64,000 nt of DNA from Thetidibacter halocola (lineage in GTDB: Bacteria > Pseudomonadota > Alphaproteobacteria > Rhodobacterales > Rhodobacteraceae), in NCBI RefSeq assembly GCF_018224955.1, contig NZ_JAGTUU010000004.1:186001-250000 (forward strand), written 5' to 3'. A model generated the notes under the pieces. That model worked only from the letters and a program-made list of their open reading frames with translations. It had not been told where the DNA came from and made no database searches. The position numbers and the translations under genes are program-made. This document shows, in pieces, positions 27,131-35,614 of this stretch. Position 1 is the stretch's first letter. The number at the start of each line of letters is the position of its first letter.

Positions 27131-28591
27131 ATGGCGGTTATTGTTGTCAGCACCATAACGAACGAACGGATCACCCTGTCCGCGGCAGATGAGTACTTTC
27201 TTCTGGAAGGTGTCCTTCATCATTTTTCGAACGCCCCGATCTGGGTCACGCCAAGCACGAACGGCGCCCCGATGATCCATGTCAACGGCACCCTCGCCGC
27301 CACGGGGGGCAACGCGATCACAACGTATTCCGTGCCAAACGTTTCAATCGTCGTCGGGCAGACCGGGCAGATCGCGACACCTGGCGTGTTCCTCTCAGTG
27401 GTCTGTGAAGGTGCCCACAGCGTCTTGACCAACCATGGCACGATCAGCGGAGGAGCGCCCAGGCTGGCCGGCGAAAACAGCCGGTTCATCAACACCGGCA
27501 CGCTGACCGGCCTGTACAATTCGCCCACGACCCTTCCGGTCGCCGCCCTCCGCATGGAGGGGCTGGATGCCTTTGTTTCGAACAGCGGCCAGATGACCGC
27601 GCTGATCGGCGCGGTGATCCGGCTCGAGCGAAGCTCGCAGGTGTTCAACTCGGGCACGATCAGCGGGCGGCAGGACGGCATAGACGGTTCGGCGATCCCG
27701 GGCGGCGAGACGCCCGAGAGCCTGCGGCTGTCCAACTCCGGCACGATCGAGGCGGGCCGGAATGCCATCCTGGGCGGTGCTTCGGGGGACCACGTGACCA
27801 ACACCGGGACAGTGATCGGAAACGTCCTGCTGGGCGGGGGCGACGATCGCTTTGATGCAAGCGGCGCAGGGCTTGTCGTCGGAAGCGTGCAAGGAGGGAC
27901 GGGGTTCGACTTCCTGCGCGGCGCGGCGGCGGAGGACCAGTTCTTTGGTGAAGAGGGCAACGACTTCCTCGCGGGACGCGGCGGAGACGACACGCTGAGC
28001 GGCGGCGCGGGAGACGATGTCATCTATGGAGGCGCGGGCAACGATCAGATCGAGGGCGGTGACGGAAACGACTTGGTCCATGGCGGCGCGGGCGATGACA
28101 CGCTGCGCGGCAACGCGGGCAACGACCTGATGTTCGGCGGCGATGGGAATGACGATATCAGCGACAGCTTTGGCCGGGATACCATCCACGGCGGCGACGG
28201 CGACGACACGATCCGCACCGGAGCGGGTGGCGGCGACACGATCTTTGGCGGGCGTGGCGACGACGTGATCGACACCTCCAATGGCGCTGGCTGGGACAGG
28301 CTGGATGGCGGCGCAGGCGACGACACGATGACTTCAGGCGGCGGCAACGACATCTTTGTCTTCCGGCGCGGCATGGGTGACGACGTGATCACGGACTTGC
28401 AGAACAACGCCGACCGGCTGGACCTGTCGACCTTCGGGATTGCCGATTTTGCAACCCTGACCGGCGCAGGCGCGATCACAGGCGATGCGACGCAGACGGT
28501 CATCAACCTCGCAGCACTGGGCATAGCCGGCACGATCACGCTGGATGGGTTCGCGCTGGCGCAGCTGGATGCGACGGACTTCATCTTTTGA
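27131..28591 (+). CDS. RTX calcium-binding repeat protein 3
   Basis: A 486-residue third paralogue, 27 bp after RTX 2 with an AAGGA ribosome site. It shares with RTX 2 an opening pattern I-x-L-(A/S)-A-x-(D/E)-x-Y-x-L-L-E-G-V-L-H and the VINTGTISGRQD/VFNSGTISGRQDGIDGS block. Twelve contiguous nonapeptides precede the same tail (FRRGMGDDVITDLQNNADRL) and a final TDFIF. A GGCCCGGG hairpin 5 bp after the stop closes the three-gene operon. Function as for its neighbours is unknown; calcium-dependent folding outside the cell is the family expectation. Confidence 0.9.
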   Translation: MAVIVVSTITNERITLSAADEYFLLEGVLHHFSNAPIWVTPSTNGAPMIHVNGTLAATGGNAITTYSVPNVSIVVGQTGQIATPGVFLSVVCEGAHSVLTNHGTISGGAPRLAGENSRFINTGTLTGLYNSPTTLPVAALRMEGLDAFVSNSGQMTALIGAVIRLERSSQVFNSGTISGRQDGIDGSAIPGGETPESLRLSNSGTIEAGRNAILGGASGDHVTNTGTVIGNVLLGGGDDRFDASGAGLVVGSVQGGTGFDFLRGAAAEDQFFGEEGNDFLAGRGGDDTLSGGAGDDVIYGGAGNDQIEGGDGNDLVHGGAGDDTLRGNAGNDLMFGGDGNDDISDSFGRDTIHGGDGDDTIRTGAGGGDTIFGGRGDDVIDTSNGAGWDRLDGGAGDDTMTSGGGNDIFVFRRGMGDDVITDLQNNADRLDLSTFGIADFATLTGAGAITGDATQTVINLAALGIAGTITLDGFALAQLDATDFIF

Positions 28592-28596
28592 GATTT

Positions 28597-28618
28597 GGCC
28601 CGGGAAACGACCCGGGCC
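28597..28618 (+). terminator. Terminator hairpin of the RTX operon
   Basis: A perfect 8-bp stem GGCCCGGG/CCCGGGCC with loop AAACGA, starting 5 bp after the stop of RTX 3. TTT precedes rather than follows the stem. Confidence 0.7.
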
Positions 28619-28667
28619 GTCGCTTCCGGGGCTAGGCAGGACGCGCGGCACGGGCTAATCCCGGGGC

Positions 28668-29897
28668 ATGTCGCTGGTCGTCTCCTTCGCCTCGCTCTTC
28701 GTCTCGGTGATCCTGCTGCAACTTTCGTCGGGCGGGGTCGGGCCGCTCGACGCGCTGTCCGGTTTCGCGCTGGGGTTTACCACGGCTGAGATCGGCCTGC
28801 TGGGTTCGGGGCATTTCCTGGGGTTCTTCCTGGGCTGCTGGTGGGCGCCGCGGCTGATGGGGTCGGTCGGGCCGTCGCGCGCCTTTGCCGCCTTTACCGC
28901 GCTGGGAACCATGGGCATCCTCGGGCATATCCTGATCGCCGACCCCTATGCCTGGGCCGGGCTGCGGATGATGCAAGGGGTCTGCATCGCCGGCTGCTAC
29001 ACGGTGATCGAGGCCTGGTTACAGGCCAAGGTCACGAACCAGACGCGCGGCCGGGCGATGGGCGCCTACCGGGTCGCCGACATCTCGGCCTCGCTGGTGG
29101 CGCAGCTTGTGATCGGCGTGCTGGAACCCGCGCATTATGCCTCATACACGGCGCTGGCGCTGGTCTGCTGCGCGGCGCTGTTGCCGCTGACGCTGACGCG
29201 GATCACCCCGCCCGAGGTGCCGGACGCCCCCCGGCTGGAGCCGCGCCTGGCCTGGCGCATGTCGCCGCTGGCGGTGGCGGGGGTTCTGGTCTCGGCCCTA
29301 TCGGGCGCGTCGTTCCGCATGGTGGGGCCGGTCTATGGCACCGAGGTCGGGCTGGAAGTGTCGCAAATCGCGCTGTTCCTGGCGGCCTACGTGGCGGGCG
29401 GGGCGGTCAGCCAGTTGCCCGTCGGGTGGCTGGCCGACCGGTTCGACCGGCGGCTGGTGCTGATCTGGCTGTCGGTGGCGGCGATCGTCAGTTGCCTTGC
29501 GACCGGGCTGGCCAGCGGCCTGTCGACGACCGGGATCATGGCGCTGGCGGCGTTCTTCGGGCTGACGACCTTTCCGATCTACTCGATTTCCGCCGCCCAC
29601 GCGCATGACTTCGCCGAAACCTCCGAACGCGTGGCGCTGTCGGCTGCGCTGATGTTCTGGTACGCGGTGGGCGCCATCGCTGCGCCCTGGATCGCATCGC
29701 TGCTGATCGACGCCTATGGGCCGCCGGCGCTGTTCGCGATGATCGGGGCGGGGCATGTCGCGCTGATCCTGTTCGGCCTGGTGCGGATGCGGATGCGCCC
29801 CTCGGCGTCCGAACGCACGCCCTATGTCTACGCACCACGCACCAGCTTCATCGTCGGCCGGCTGATGAGCCGGTTCCGCGACCGGGACGAGCCGTAG
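28668..29897 (+). CDS. MFS transporter, YcaD-like
   Basis: A 409-residue 12-helix inner-membrane permease. The beginning SLVVSFASLFVSVILLQLSSGGVGPL and RMMQGVCIAGCYTVIEAWL resemble the YcaD/CynX-type MFS subgroup. The loop motif LADRFDRRLVLIW marks the second half. The cytoplasmic tail ends SRFRDRDEP. The substrate is unknown. It starts 49 bp after the RTX operon's terminator hairpin and converges on the ImuA-like gene with a 9-bp gap. Confidence 0.87.
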   Translation: MSLVVSFASLFVSVILLQLSSGGVGPLDALSGFALGFTTAEIGLLGSGHFLGFFLGCWWAPRLMGSVGPSRAFAAFTALGTMGILGHILIADPYAWAGLRMMQGVCIAGCYTVIEAWLQAKVTNQTRGRAMGAYRVADISASLVAQLVIGVLEPAHYASYTALALVCCAALLPLTLTRITPPEVPDAPRLEPRLAWRMSPLAVAGVLVSALSGASFRMVGPVYGTEVGLEVSQIALFLAAYVAGGAVSQLPVGWLADRFDRRLVLIWLSVAAIVSCLATGLASGLSTTGIMALAAFFGLTTFPIYSISAAHAHDFAETSERVALSAALMFWYAVGAIAAPWIASLLIDAYGPPALFAMIGAGHVALILFGLVRMRMRPSASERTPYVYAPRTSFIVGRLMSRFRDRDEP

Positions 29898-29906
29898 GGC
29901 GCGGGT

Positions 29907-30536
29907 CTACCCCGCCTGCACGGCCTCGTCGGTCAGGCCCGCGCCCGGCTCCAGCCGTCCCTGTTCCAGCCACCAGCCGCGCGGCGGCGCCATGCGGGCG
30001 CGCAGCCGCTCGACCCGCCAGCGCGTCCGTCCCGGGCCATGCGCGGGCTCCATCCGCCAGCGCGTCTCGATTCCAGGCGCGCCGCCCTCGCCCGGCGTCA
30101 GCAGCAGGCAGAGCGGGCGGCAGCGCCCCTCGGTCAGCCCGGCCTCGGCCGCAAGGTGCAGGCGCCGCACCGGCACCATGCCCGGCGGGCCCGGCAGATC
30201 CGCCACCACCACCGGCACGACACCGCTCCGCAGCGCCTCCTCGGCGGTCCAGAGCACATCTTCGGGGCGGGTTGCCGCGACGAACAGGATGTCCTGCGGC
30301 GGCATCAAGCCCACCACGCCCTCGGGGTTCAGCGCATCCGCCCCGTGCCGCGGCGCGATCCACAGCACCGGCCCGCCCCCTGCCCCGGCCCCCGCCAGGT
30401 GCAGCGCCAGCGTGCGCCGCGCCCGTCCGCAGATCTCGTGCGCGCGCGCCAGCGGCAGCGCAACCTCGTGCCAGAGGGTCAGCGCGGGCGGCGGCGCGTG
30501 GTGGTGACGGCCAAGGCGGGGATCGGGGCGACTCAT
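29907..30536 (-). CDS. ImuA-like (SOS mutagenesis cassette) protein, orphan
   Basis: 209 residues resembling the RecA-related ImuA family, which works with ImuB and DnaE2 in damage-induced mutagenesis. Recognisable blocks are PVLWIAP, ALNPEGV, ILFVAATRPEDVLWTAEEAL, RSGVVPVVVADLPG and VRRLHLAAEAG. No Walker A is visible and no imuB or dnaE2 follows, so it cannot act as the usual cassette from this site. The protein may be a diverged paralogue. The call rests on pattern recognition and is moderately secure. Confidence 0.65.
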   Translation of the reverse strand: MSRPDPRLGRHHHAPPPALTLWHEVALPLARAHEICGRARRTLALHLAGAGAGGGPVLWIAPRHGADALNPEGVVGLMPPQDILFVAATRPEDVLWTAEEALRSGVVPVVVADLPGPPGMVPVRRLHLAAEAGLTEGRCRPLCLLLTPGEGGAPGIETRWRMEPAHGPGRTRWRVERLRARMAPPRGWWLEQGRLEPGAGLTDEAVQAG

Positions 30537-30645
30537 GCAGGCAGGTTAAAATGTTCCCTTTATGTTCTCAAGCCCCCTGCCCTTGCCATCCCGGCCCCGA
30601 CGGGGCAAGAGAACCCGGACCGCAAGCGACAGGACAGGCCCCACC

Positions 30646-31686
30646 ATGCGCATGAACCCTCTCGGCCGCACCGGCATCACCGTCTCGGAACTGTGCCTCG
30701 GCACCATGACCTTCGGCAACCAGACCCCACCTGAGGACGCCCACGCCCAGATCGAGCGGGCCTTTGAGGCGGGCATCAATTTCATGGATTGCGCCGAGAT
30801 GTATCCGGTGAACCCAATCCGCAAGGAAACCATCGGCCTGAGCGAGACGATCCTGGGCGACTGGTTCGCCCGCACAGGGCGCCGGGGCGACTGGATCCTT
30901 GCCACCAAGCATTCCGGCGAGGGCAGTTTCGCCCGCGACGGCGCGCCAATCACCGCCGAAAGCATCCCCGGCACCGTCGAGGGCTCGCTGAAGCGGCTCA
31001 GGACCGAGACGATCGACCTGTACCAGTTCCACTGGCCGAACCGCGGCAGCTACATGTTCCGCAAGAACTGGCGCTACGACCCGTCCGGGCAGGACCCGGC
31101 GGCAGTGCGCCAGAACATGGCCGACTGCCTGGGCGCGCTGAGCCGCGAGGTCGAACGCGGCACGATCCGCGCCTTCGGCCTGTCGAACGAATCCGCCTGG
31201 GGGACGATGGAATGGCTGCGCCTTGCCGCGGAAACGGGCGGACCGCGCGTCGCCTCGATCCAGAACGAATACTCGCTGCTCTGCCGCCTGGCCGATACCG
31301 ACCTGGCCGAGATGATGGTGAACGAGGATGTGGGCCTGCTGCCCTTCTCGCCGCTGGGTGCGGGGTTTCTGACGGGGAAATACCAAGGCGATGCGGTGCC
31401 CGAAGGCTCGCGCATGTCGCTCAACGACACGATGGGCGGCCGCAAGACCGAGCGCGTGTTCCCGGCGGTCGACGCCTACCTGGGCGTGGCGGCCAAGCAC
31501 GGGCTCGACCCGGTGCATATGGCGCTGGCGTGGTCGGCGCGCCGGCCTTTCGTTGCCTCTTCGATCTTCGGCGCGACGACGCTGGCGCAGTTGGAGCACC
31601 TGCTGGGCGCGGTGGACGTCACCCTGACCGAGGACCTGCTCAAGGACATCGACGACGCGCACAAGGCGCATCCGATGCCCTACTGA
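30646..31686 (+). CDS. Aldo/keto reductase (Tas/YajO-like)
   Basis: A 346-residue TIM-barrel NADP(H)-dependent oxidoreductase. Start MRMNPLGRTGITVSELCLGT at ATG 30646 with AGGACAGG upstream. Catalytic tetrad positions are recognisable: D and Y in FMDCAEMYP, K in ATKHSG and H in QFHWPNR. The NADP-binding C-terminus has SSIFGATTLAQLEHLL. It resembles E. coli Tas. The physiological substrate is unknown. It converges on the SDR gene with 6 bp between stops. Confidence 0.92.
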   Translation: MRMNPLGRTGITVSELCLGTMTFGNQTPPEDAHAQIERAFEAGINFMDCAEMYPVNPIRKETIGLSETILGDWFARTGRRGDWILATKHSGEGSFARDGAPITAESIPGTVEGSLKRLRTETIDLYQFHWPNRGSYMFRKNWRYDPSGQDPAAVRQNMADCLGALSREVERGTIRAFGLSNESAWGTMEWLRLAAETGGPRVASIQNEYSLLCRLADTDLAEMMVNEDVGLLPFSPLGAGFLTGKYQGDAVPEGSRMSLNDTMGGRKTERVFPAVDAYLGVAAKHGLDPVHMALAWSARRPFVASSIFGATTLAQLEHLLGAVDVTLTEDLLKDIDDAHKAHPMPY

Positions 31687-31692
31687 GGCGGT

Positions 31693-32418
31693 TCAGCCCC
31701 GTCCGATGTAGGGCATGGTCGTCGCCATGACGGTCATGAACTGCACGTTGGCCTCGAGGTCACGGGTCGCCATGAACTCGACGGCCTCGGCCACGTTCCT
31801 GACGTCCATCGTGGCATCGGGATTCTTGCCCGAGGCATTGGCGCGATAGATCTGGTCCTCGACCATCGGCGTGCGGGCATTGCCGATGTCGATCTGCCCG
31901 CAGGCGATGTTGAACGCCCGGCCATCGAGGCTGAGCGTGCGCGTCATGCCGGTGATCGCGTGCTTGGTCGTGGTGTAACAGACCGAGCCGTCGCGCGGCA
32001 CATGCGCGCTGATCGACCCGTTGTTGATGATCCGCCCGCCCTGCGGGGCCTGCCGCCGCATCCGGGCGAACGCCGCGCGGGCGCAGTAGAACATGCCGTT
32101 GAGGTTGACCGAAACCACCTGGTGCCAGGTGTCGAGGTCGATTTCGTCGATGGGCGCGGCCTTGCCGAAGATGCCGGCGTTGTTGAACAGCACGTCGATC
32201 CGTCCGAACCGCGCCACATGGGCGTCAAAGGCCGCCTCGACCGCCGCCGGGTCGGTCACGTCGGCCTCTAGCACAAGCGCCTTGTCGCGCCCATTCGCAA
32301 GATCCTCCAGCGCGTCACGGCTGCGGGCCAGCAGCCCGACCTCCCAGCCCTTGTCCAGCAGATGCGCGGCGACCGCCCGGCCGATGCCCGAGGACGCGCC
32401 CGTGATCAGGATGTTCAT
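31693..32418 (-). CDS. Short-chain dehydrogenase/reductase
   Basis: A 241-residue classical SDR. The cofactor motif TGASSGIG is at 6-13, NNAG at 79-82, the catalytic Ser in NNGSIS (135), and Y148-x-x-x-K152 in CYTTTKHA. The substrate is unspecified. The ATG overlaps the helicase stop (ATGA at 32415-32418), so it is translated from the helicase transcript despite having no functional link with DNA metabolism that I can see. The longer in-frame ORF into the helicase was rejected. Confidence 0.92.
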   Translation of the reverse strand: MNILITGASSGIGRAVAAHLLDKGWEVGLLARSRDALEDLANGRDKALVLEADVTDPAAVEAAFDAHVARFGRIDVLFNNAGIFGKAAPIDEIDLDTWHQVVSVNLNGMFYCARAAFARMRRQAPQGGRIINNGSISAHVPRDGSVCYTTTKHAITGMTRTLSLDGRAFNIACGQIDIGNARTPMVEDQIYRANASGKNPDATMDVRNVAEAVEFMATRDLEANVQFMTVMATTMPYIGRG

Positions 32419-33941
32419 TCCATCTCTCCTTCCAGCGACAGCGGCGACGGCACGCCGCCCAGATCGTCGATGCGCAGGGGGCCGGTCGGTTTCGACAGCC
32501 GGTTCCGCACCACCCAGTGCAGCCGCGTCTGCGCCCGGGTGATCGCCACGTAGGCGAGCCGTTTCCAAAGCGGTTGGCCCGCCTCGTTGCGCCCGGCGCG
32601 GGCGGCGGCGTAAAGGTCGGGGGCAAAGACCTGCACATCCTCCCACTGGCTGCCTTGCGCCTTGTGGATCGTCACCGCCGCGCCGTGCAGGAACGTCGCC
32701 CCCATGCGGGCGGCATACGGGATGAAGGGTTCTTCCTCGTCGGGTTTCTCGATCTTGACGATGGACGCGGCAGAAACCTGCGGCTCCGGCGCGCCCATGA
32801 CGAACAGCCGTGAGAACCCGGGCTTGCGCCCGGGACCGAGGTAGACCACCTGCGCCCCCTTGATGAGGCCGCGCGCCTCGAGGTCGAGCCGCTTCTTGCG
32901 GTGCTTTAGCGGCAGTTCGATCCCGTCGCAGATCAGCGGCTCTCCGGGCAGAAGCGCGTCCTCGGGCGCGCTGTGCACGGCCCGAAAGGCCTGAATCAGC
33001 CGGATTCGCGTGGCATTGCGCCAGACCAGGACCGGCGAGCGCGCCATCAGGTCGACCTCGACCCGCTGCGCCCAGACCACGCGGTCGTCCTGGCGCGCGC
33101 GATCCTCGACCATGCGCTCGAATTCCTCGAAGCCCAGCGACGGGTCGGCCAGCGCGTGGGCGAGGTCGAGAATCGGGTTGTCCGCGGCTTGTCGGTGGAT
33201 GCGATGCAATTCGCGCCGCTCGCCCTCCTTCATCCGGTCGAACACCATCTGGCCCGACTGGTTCACTGGCGCAAGCTGCGCCGGATCGCCGAACAGGACC
33301 AGCGTCGGAAAGATCTCGCGCAGGTCGTCATACTGGCGGTCGTCCAGCATCGACGCCTCGTCGACAAAGCCGATGTCCAAGGGCTCTTCCCGCCGCTTCC
33401 AGCCGGTGATGAAGTCGCTGCCGCGCAGACCTGCCGCCGCCAGCGCCGCCGGGACCGACTTGTGCAGCTCGAAGCTTGCCTGCGCGCGGGCCAGCGCCTC
33501 GTCGGTCAGCCCCTCGATCTCGGGTCTCTCATCGTTGCCCATCAGCCATTCGGCGATGCGCTCATATTGCGGATCGTAGACCGGGGTATAAAGGATGCGG
33601 TGGATCGTGGTCGCCGGCACGCCGCGCAGCCGCAGCACAGAGGCCGCCTTGTTCGTCGGCGCAAGGATCGCCAGCGTCCGCCTCTCGCGCCGCCTGCGGC
33701 TTTCGTAATCTCCCGAGACGGTCTCGACCCCCGCTTCCTCCAGCGCCTTGTATAGCGCCGCCAGAAGCATGGTCTTGCCCGATCCGGCCTTGCCCATCAG
33801 CGCCATCACGCGGCTTACGCCCTCGGAGGCAGGCAGGCACAGGCCCTCTTCAAGGTCGACACCCGCACCGCGCAACAGCTCGGCCACCGTGTCATAGGCG
33901 GTGGCCTGGTCGTCGGAGAATGTCAGGGCGGGCGCGTTCAT
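32415..33941 (-). CDS. RecD/Dda-type ATP-dependent DNA helicase
   Basis: A 508-residue superfamily 1 helicase. Walker A is MGKAGSGKTML, motif Ia ILAPTNKAASVLR, Walker B/motif II IGFVDEASML, motif III LFGDPAQLAPV, and the UvrD_C_2 motifs are HKAQGSQWEDV and YVAITRAQTRL. It lacks RecD N-terminal domains and the partners RecB/RecC, so it resembles phage T4 Dda or YrrC-like helicases. It may act at stalled replication or recombination intermediates. First gene of a two-gene leftward operon. Confidence 0.88.
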   Translation of the reverse strand: MNAPALTFSDDQATAYDTVAELLRGAGVDLEEGLCLPASEGVSRVMALMGKAGSGKTMLLAALYKALEEAGVETVSGDYESRRRRERRTLAILAPTNKAASVLRLRGVPATTIHRILYTPVYDPQYERIAEWLMGNDERPEIEGLTDEALARAQASFELHKSVPAALAAAGLRGSDFITGWKRREEPLDIGFVDEASMLDDRQYDDLREIFPTLVLFGDPAQLAPVNQSGQMVFDRMKEGERRELHRIHRQAADNPILDLAHALADPSLGFEEFERMVEDRARQDDRVVWAQRVEVDLMARSPVLVWRNATRIRLIQAFRAVHSAPEDALLPGEPLICDGIELPLKHRKKRLDLEARGLIKGAQVVYLGPGRKPGFSRLFVMGAPEPQVSAASIVKIEKPDEEEPFIPYAARMGATFLHGAAVTIHKAQGSQWEDVQVFAPDLYAAARAGRNEAGQPLWKRLAYVAITRAQTRLHWVVRNRLSKPTGPLRIDDLGGVPSPLSLEGEME

Positions 33942-33995
33942 GCGCGCAGACTAGACGCGCGACCGACGAGCTTCCAGCGCAAACAGGATCTGTTT

Positions 33996-34061
33996 CTTCT
34001 GACCGAAAATGTCCCGGGGAGTGAATTGGCTGACGGGCCAAGCGAGGGGCAGAGCCCTTTT
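33996..34061. repeat. Dispersed intergenic repeat, copy C (degenerate)
   Basis: A diverged relative of copies A and B: CTTCTGACCGAAAATGTCCCGGGGA aligns with CTTCATCTTGCC-GAAAA-CTCCGGGGG across two short blocks, followed by GGGC-AGA-GCCC and TTTT (34047-34061). It lies between the helicase start and the luxI stop. With its T-run it looks like a rightward intrinsic terminator. Confidence 0.55.
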
Positions 34062-34085
34062 CCGCGGCCGGCAGGGCCGCGCGGG

Positions 34086-34107
34086 TCGGGCCGCGCAGGC
34101 GGCCCGA
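34086..34107 (-). terminator. Hairpin terminator after luxI
   Basis: A 9-bp stem (TCGGGCCGC/GCGGCCCGA) with tetraloop GCAG lies 15 bp past the luxI stop in the direction of transcription. No U-tract follows. Confidence 0.6.
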
Positions 34108-34122
34108 AACCCGAAAACGCGC

Positions 34123-34770
34123 TCAGGCGGCCACGGCCTCGGGGGCGGCGGCGAAGGGCTGGGTGCGGTCAAAGGACAGCGCGAACCAGCGCGCCGACAT
34201 CTCAGCCGCGATGCCTGCGGCCTTGGCGACACGCGCCTGGGCCTCGGCATTGAATTCCCACAGGCCGACGCTGATCCGCTCGCGGCCTTCGCCCTGGCTT
34301 CCCAGGATCTCGGGGCAGGAGCCGATGCGGTTGTAGATGCGGACCATGCGCGCATCGAAGACGCCGACATAATGCTCGACCCCGAACTGGCGCATCACCT
34401 CGCCGCCCGCCAGCATCAGTGCGGCGGCGACGCCGGGCTTGGCTTCGCGGGACAGGCAGAAGCGGGTGCATTCCCAGATCAGAGGCGACTGGATGCGCAC
34501 GCCGTCGGTCAGGTGGATGAAATGGTCGTTCACCATGGTGCGCCCGGTCGTGGGCAGCAACCGCATAGAGCCGCCATGCGTGCCGTCGGCGTTTTCCCAG
34601 ATGACATAAAGCGGGTTCTCGGCGTCGTATTCGTCGCGCTCGTAGCCCTGCGCGTCCACCGTCACGGCCCAGCCGAGGCGGGTCTTGAACTGGTCGGCGC
34701 GGTCGCGGAACATCGAGTCCGCAAGGCGGGGGAACTTGTGCAGGTCGTGGCCGTAGATGAAGCGGATCAT
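34123..34770 (-). CDS. luxI: Acyl-homoserine-lactone synthase (LuxI family)
   Basis: A 215-residue enzyme that makes AHL signals from S-adenosylmethionine and acyl-ACP. All family invariant residues are visible: R24 and F28 (RDRADQF), W34, D46 and D49 (ERDEYD), R70 (GGSMRLLP), E100 and R103 (WECTRF). The first ATG (34779) abuts GAGGG with no spacing. The second ATG (34770, MIRFIYGHDL) has it 9 nt away and matches usual family starts, so I chose it. Acyl-chain length of the product cannot be predicted. It lies downstream of luxR in the same direction, separated by a 32-bp palindrome. Confidence 0.95.
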   Translation of the reverse strand: MIRFIYGHDLHKFPRLADSMFRDRADQFKTRLGWAVTVDAQGYERDEYDAENPLYVIWENADGTHGGSMRLLPTTGRTMVNDHFIHLTDGVRIQSPLIWECTRFCLSREAKPGVAAALMLAGGEVMRQFGVEHYVGVFDARMVRIYNRIGSCPEILGSQGEGRERISVGLWEFNAEAQARVAKAAGIAAEMSARWFALSFDRTQPFAAAPEAVAA

Positions 34771-34831
34771 GGTGGTCATCCCTCGTGTGCAAGTCTTGAT
34801 GCACTCAAGGTGACGCCACGACGGTTAACGC

Positions 34832-34863
34832 GTTCTGCGCGGGTCGCGCGACCCGTTCAGAAC
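34832..34863. promoter_or_regulatory. 32-bp palindrome between luxR and luxI
   Basis: Arms GTTCTG and CAGAAC flank GGGTCG/CGACCC around a GC core; 13 of 15 arm positions pair. It lies 62-93 bp upstream of the chosen luxI start and 14 bp after the luxR stop. It could be a LuxR-type operator for luxI, or a terminator/attenuator for luxR read-through. It lacks a U-tract, which favours an operator. Confidence 0.5.
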
Positions 34864-34876
34864 ACGTTTACCGAAT

Positions 34877-35614
34877 TTACACCACGACCAGCCCCCGGCT
34901 GATCGCCCGGGCGACGGCGTGGGTGGTGTTCAGCGCTCCCAGCTTGAACCGCGCGCTTTCGACATAGACCCGCAGCGTGTGTTCCGAGATCGCCAGCGTC
35001 TCTGCCGCCTGGGCCCTGCTGTAGCCGATGGCCAGCAGCGTCATCGCCTCGATCTCTCGCGGGGAAAGCGACTGGGCCGTTTCGGGTTTGCGCCCCGGTT
35101 CCAGTTCTAGCGCCTTCTGGTTGAAGTAGTGCGCCACGAGGATCAGGTCGCGGCGATTGGCTTCGGCAAAGTCCTCCCATTCCTCGTCGGTGGCGTTGTG
35201 GCTGACCGTGAACAGTGCGAACTGCCCGTTCGGCCCCCGGATCGGAATCGAAAACCCCTGGTTCCCGACCCCGTGGTCGATCGCGTCCTGCAAGAAGGCC
35301 CGCGCGGCCTTGCTGCTCCAGTCGAGGCGTTTCCAGTCAACCGGGTGAAAGCGCTGGTAACAGCCCTGGATGACCGGATCGATGCGCAGGTATCCCTTTT
35401 CGAGATAGCGATCGACCCAGACCTGGTCGTAGGTGCCGCATCCGTATTGATCCCCGGCGGCGTTGACCCAGTGATAGACGATGTGGTTCACGCCATACTG
35501 GTCACGCAATCCGGTGATGGCGGCTTGCAGGTCGCCCAGCCCCTCAGCGGATTCCAAATGTTCGATCAGCCCGTCCAGCTGCGGCGCCTGCGCCAAATAT
35601 CCCAAAACCGTCAC
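34877..35614 (-). CDS. luxR: LuxR-family AHL-responsive transcriptional regulator
   Basis: A 245-residue regulator. The autoinducer-binding domain keeps TraR-pocket equivalents W66, Y70, D79, P80 and W94 with the correct spacing. The GerE-type HTH occupies ~182-243 (LSPREIEAMTLLAIGYSRAQAAETLAISEHTLRVYV split by its two helices). Translation probably starts at GTG 35614 with AAGG upstream. The first ~24 codons overlap the end of a small upstream gene in another frame, implying translational coupling. It probably activates or represses luxI in response to AHL. Confidence 0.93.
   Translation of the reverse strand: MTVLGYLAQAPQLDGLIEHLESAEGLGDLQAAITGLRDQYGVNHIVYHWVNAAGDQYGCGTYDQVWVDRYLEKGYLRIDPVIQGCYQRFHPVDWKRLDWSSKAARAFLQDAIDHGVGNQGFSIPIRGPNGQFALFTVSHNATDEEWEDFAEANRRDLILVAHYFNQKALELEPGRKPETAQSLSPREIEAMTLLAIGYSRAQAAETLAISEHTLRVYVESARFKLGALNTTHAVARAISRGLVVV

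Noticed and set aside
24680-28260. Direct repeats resembling a CRISPR or satellite array
   Set aside because: The period is 27 bp and translates as GGxGxDxxx units without unique spacers. It is coding RTX repeat, and no cas genes are nearby.
23946-28651. Long open frames antisense to the RTX genes (about 180-490 codons, His/Arg/Val- or Ser/Pro-rich)
   Set aside because: The Gly/Asp codon bias of RTX repeats leaves the reverse frames free of stops. The products are compositionally extreme, match no family and mirror the nonapeptide periodicity.
32415-32646. Extension of the SDR gene into the helicase gene
   Set aside because: The Rossmann strand begins at MNILITGASSG (32418). The upstream part is the helicase C-terminus read in another frame.
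35544-35614. Frameshifted luxR with the small upstream ORF as its lost N-terminus
   Set aside because: luxR from GTG 35614 already contains a complete autoinducer-binding domain with correct spacing of W66-Y70-D79-P80-W94. The small ORF resembles a separate conserved protein.
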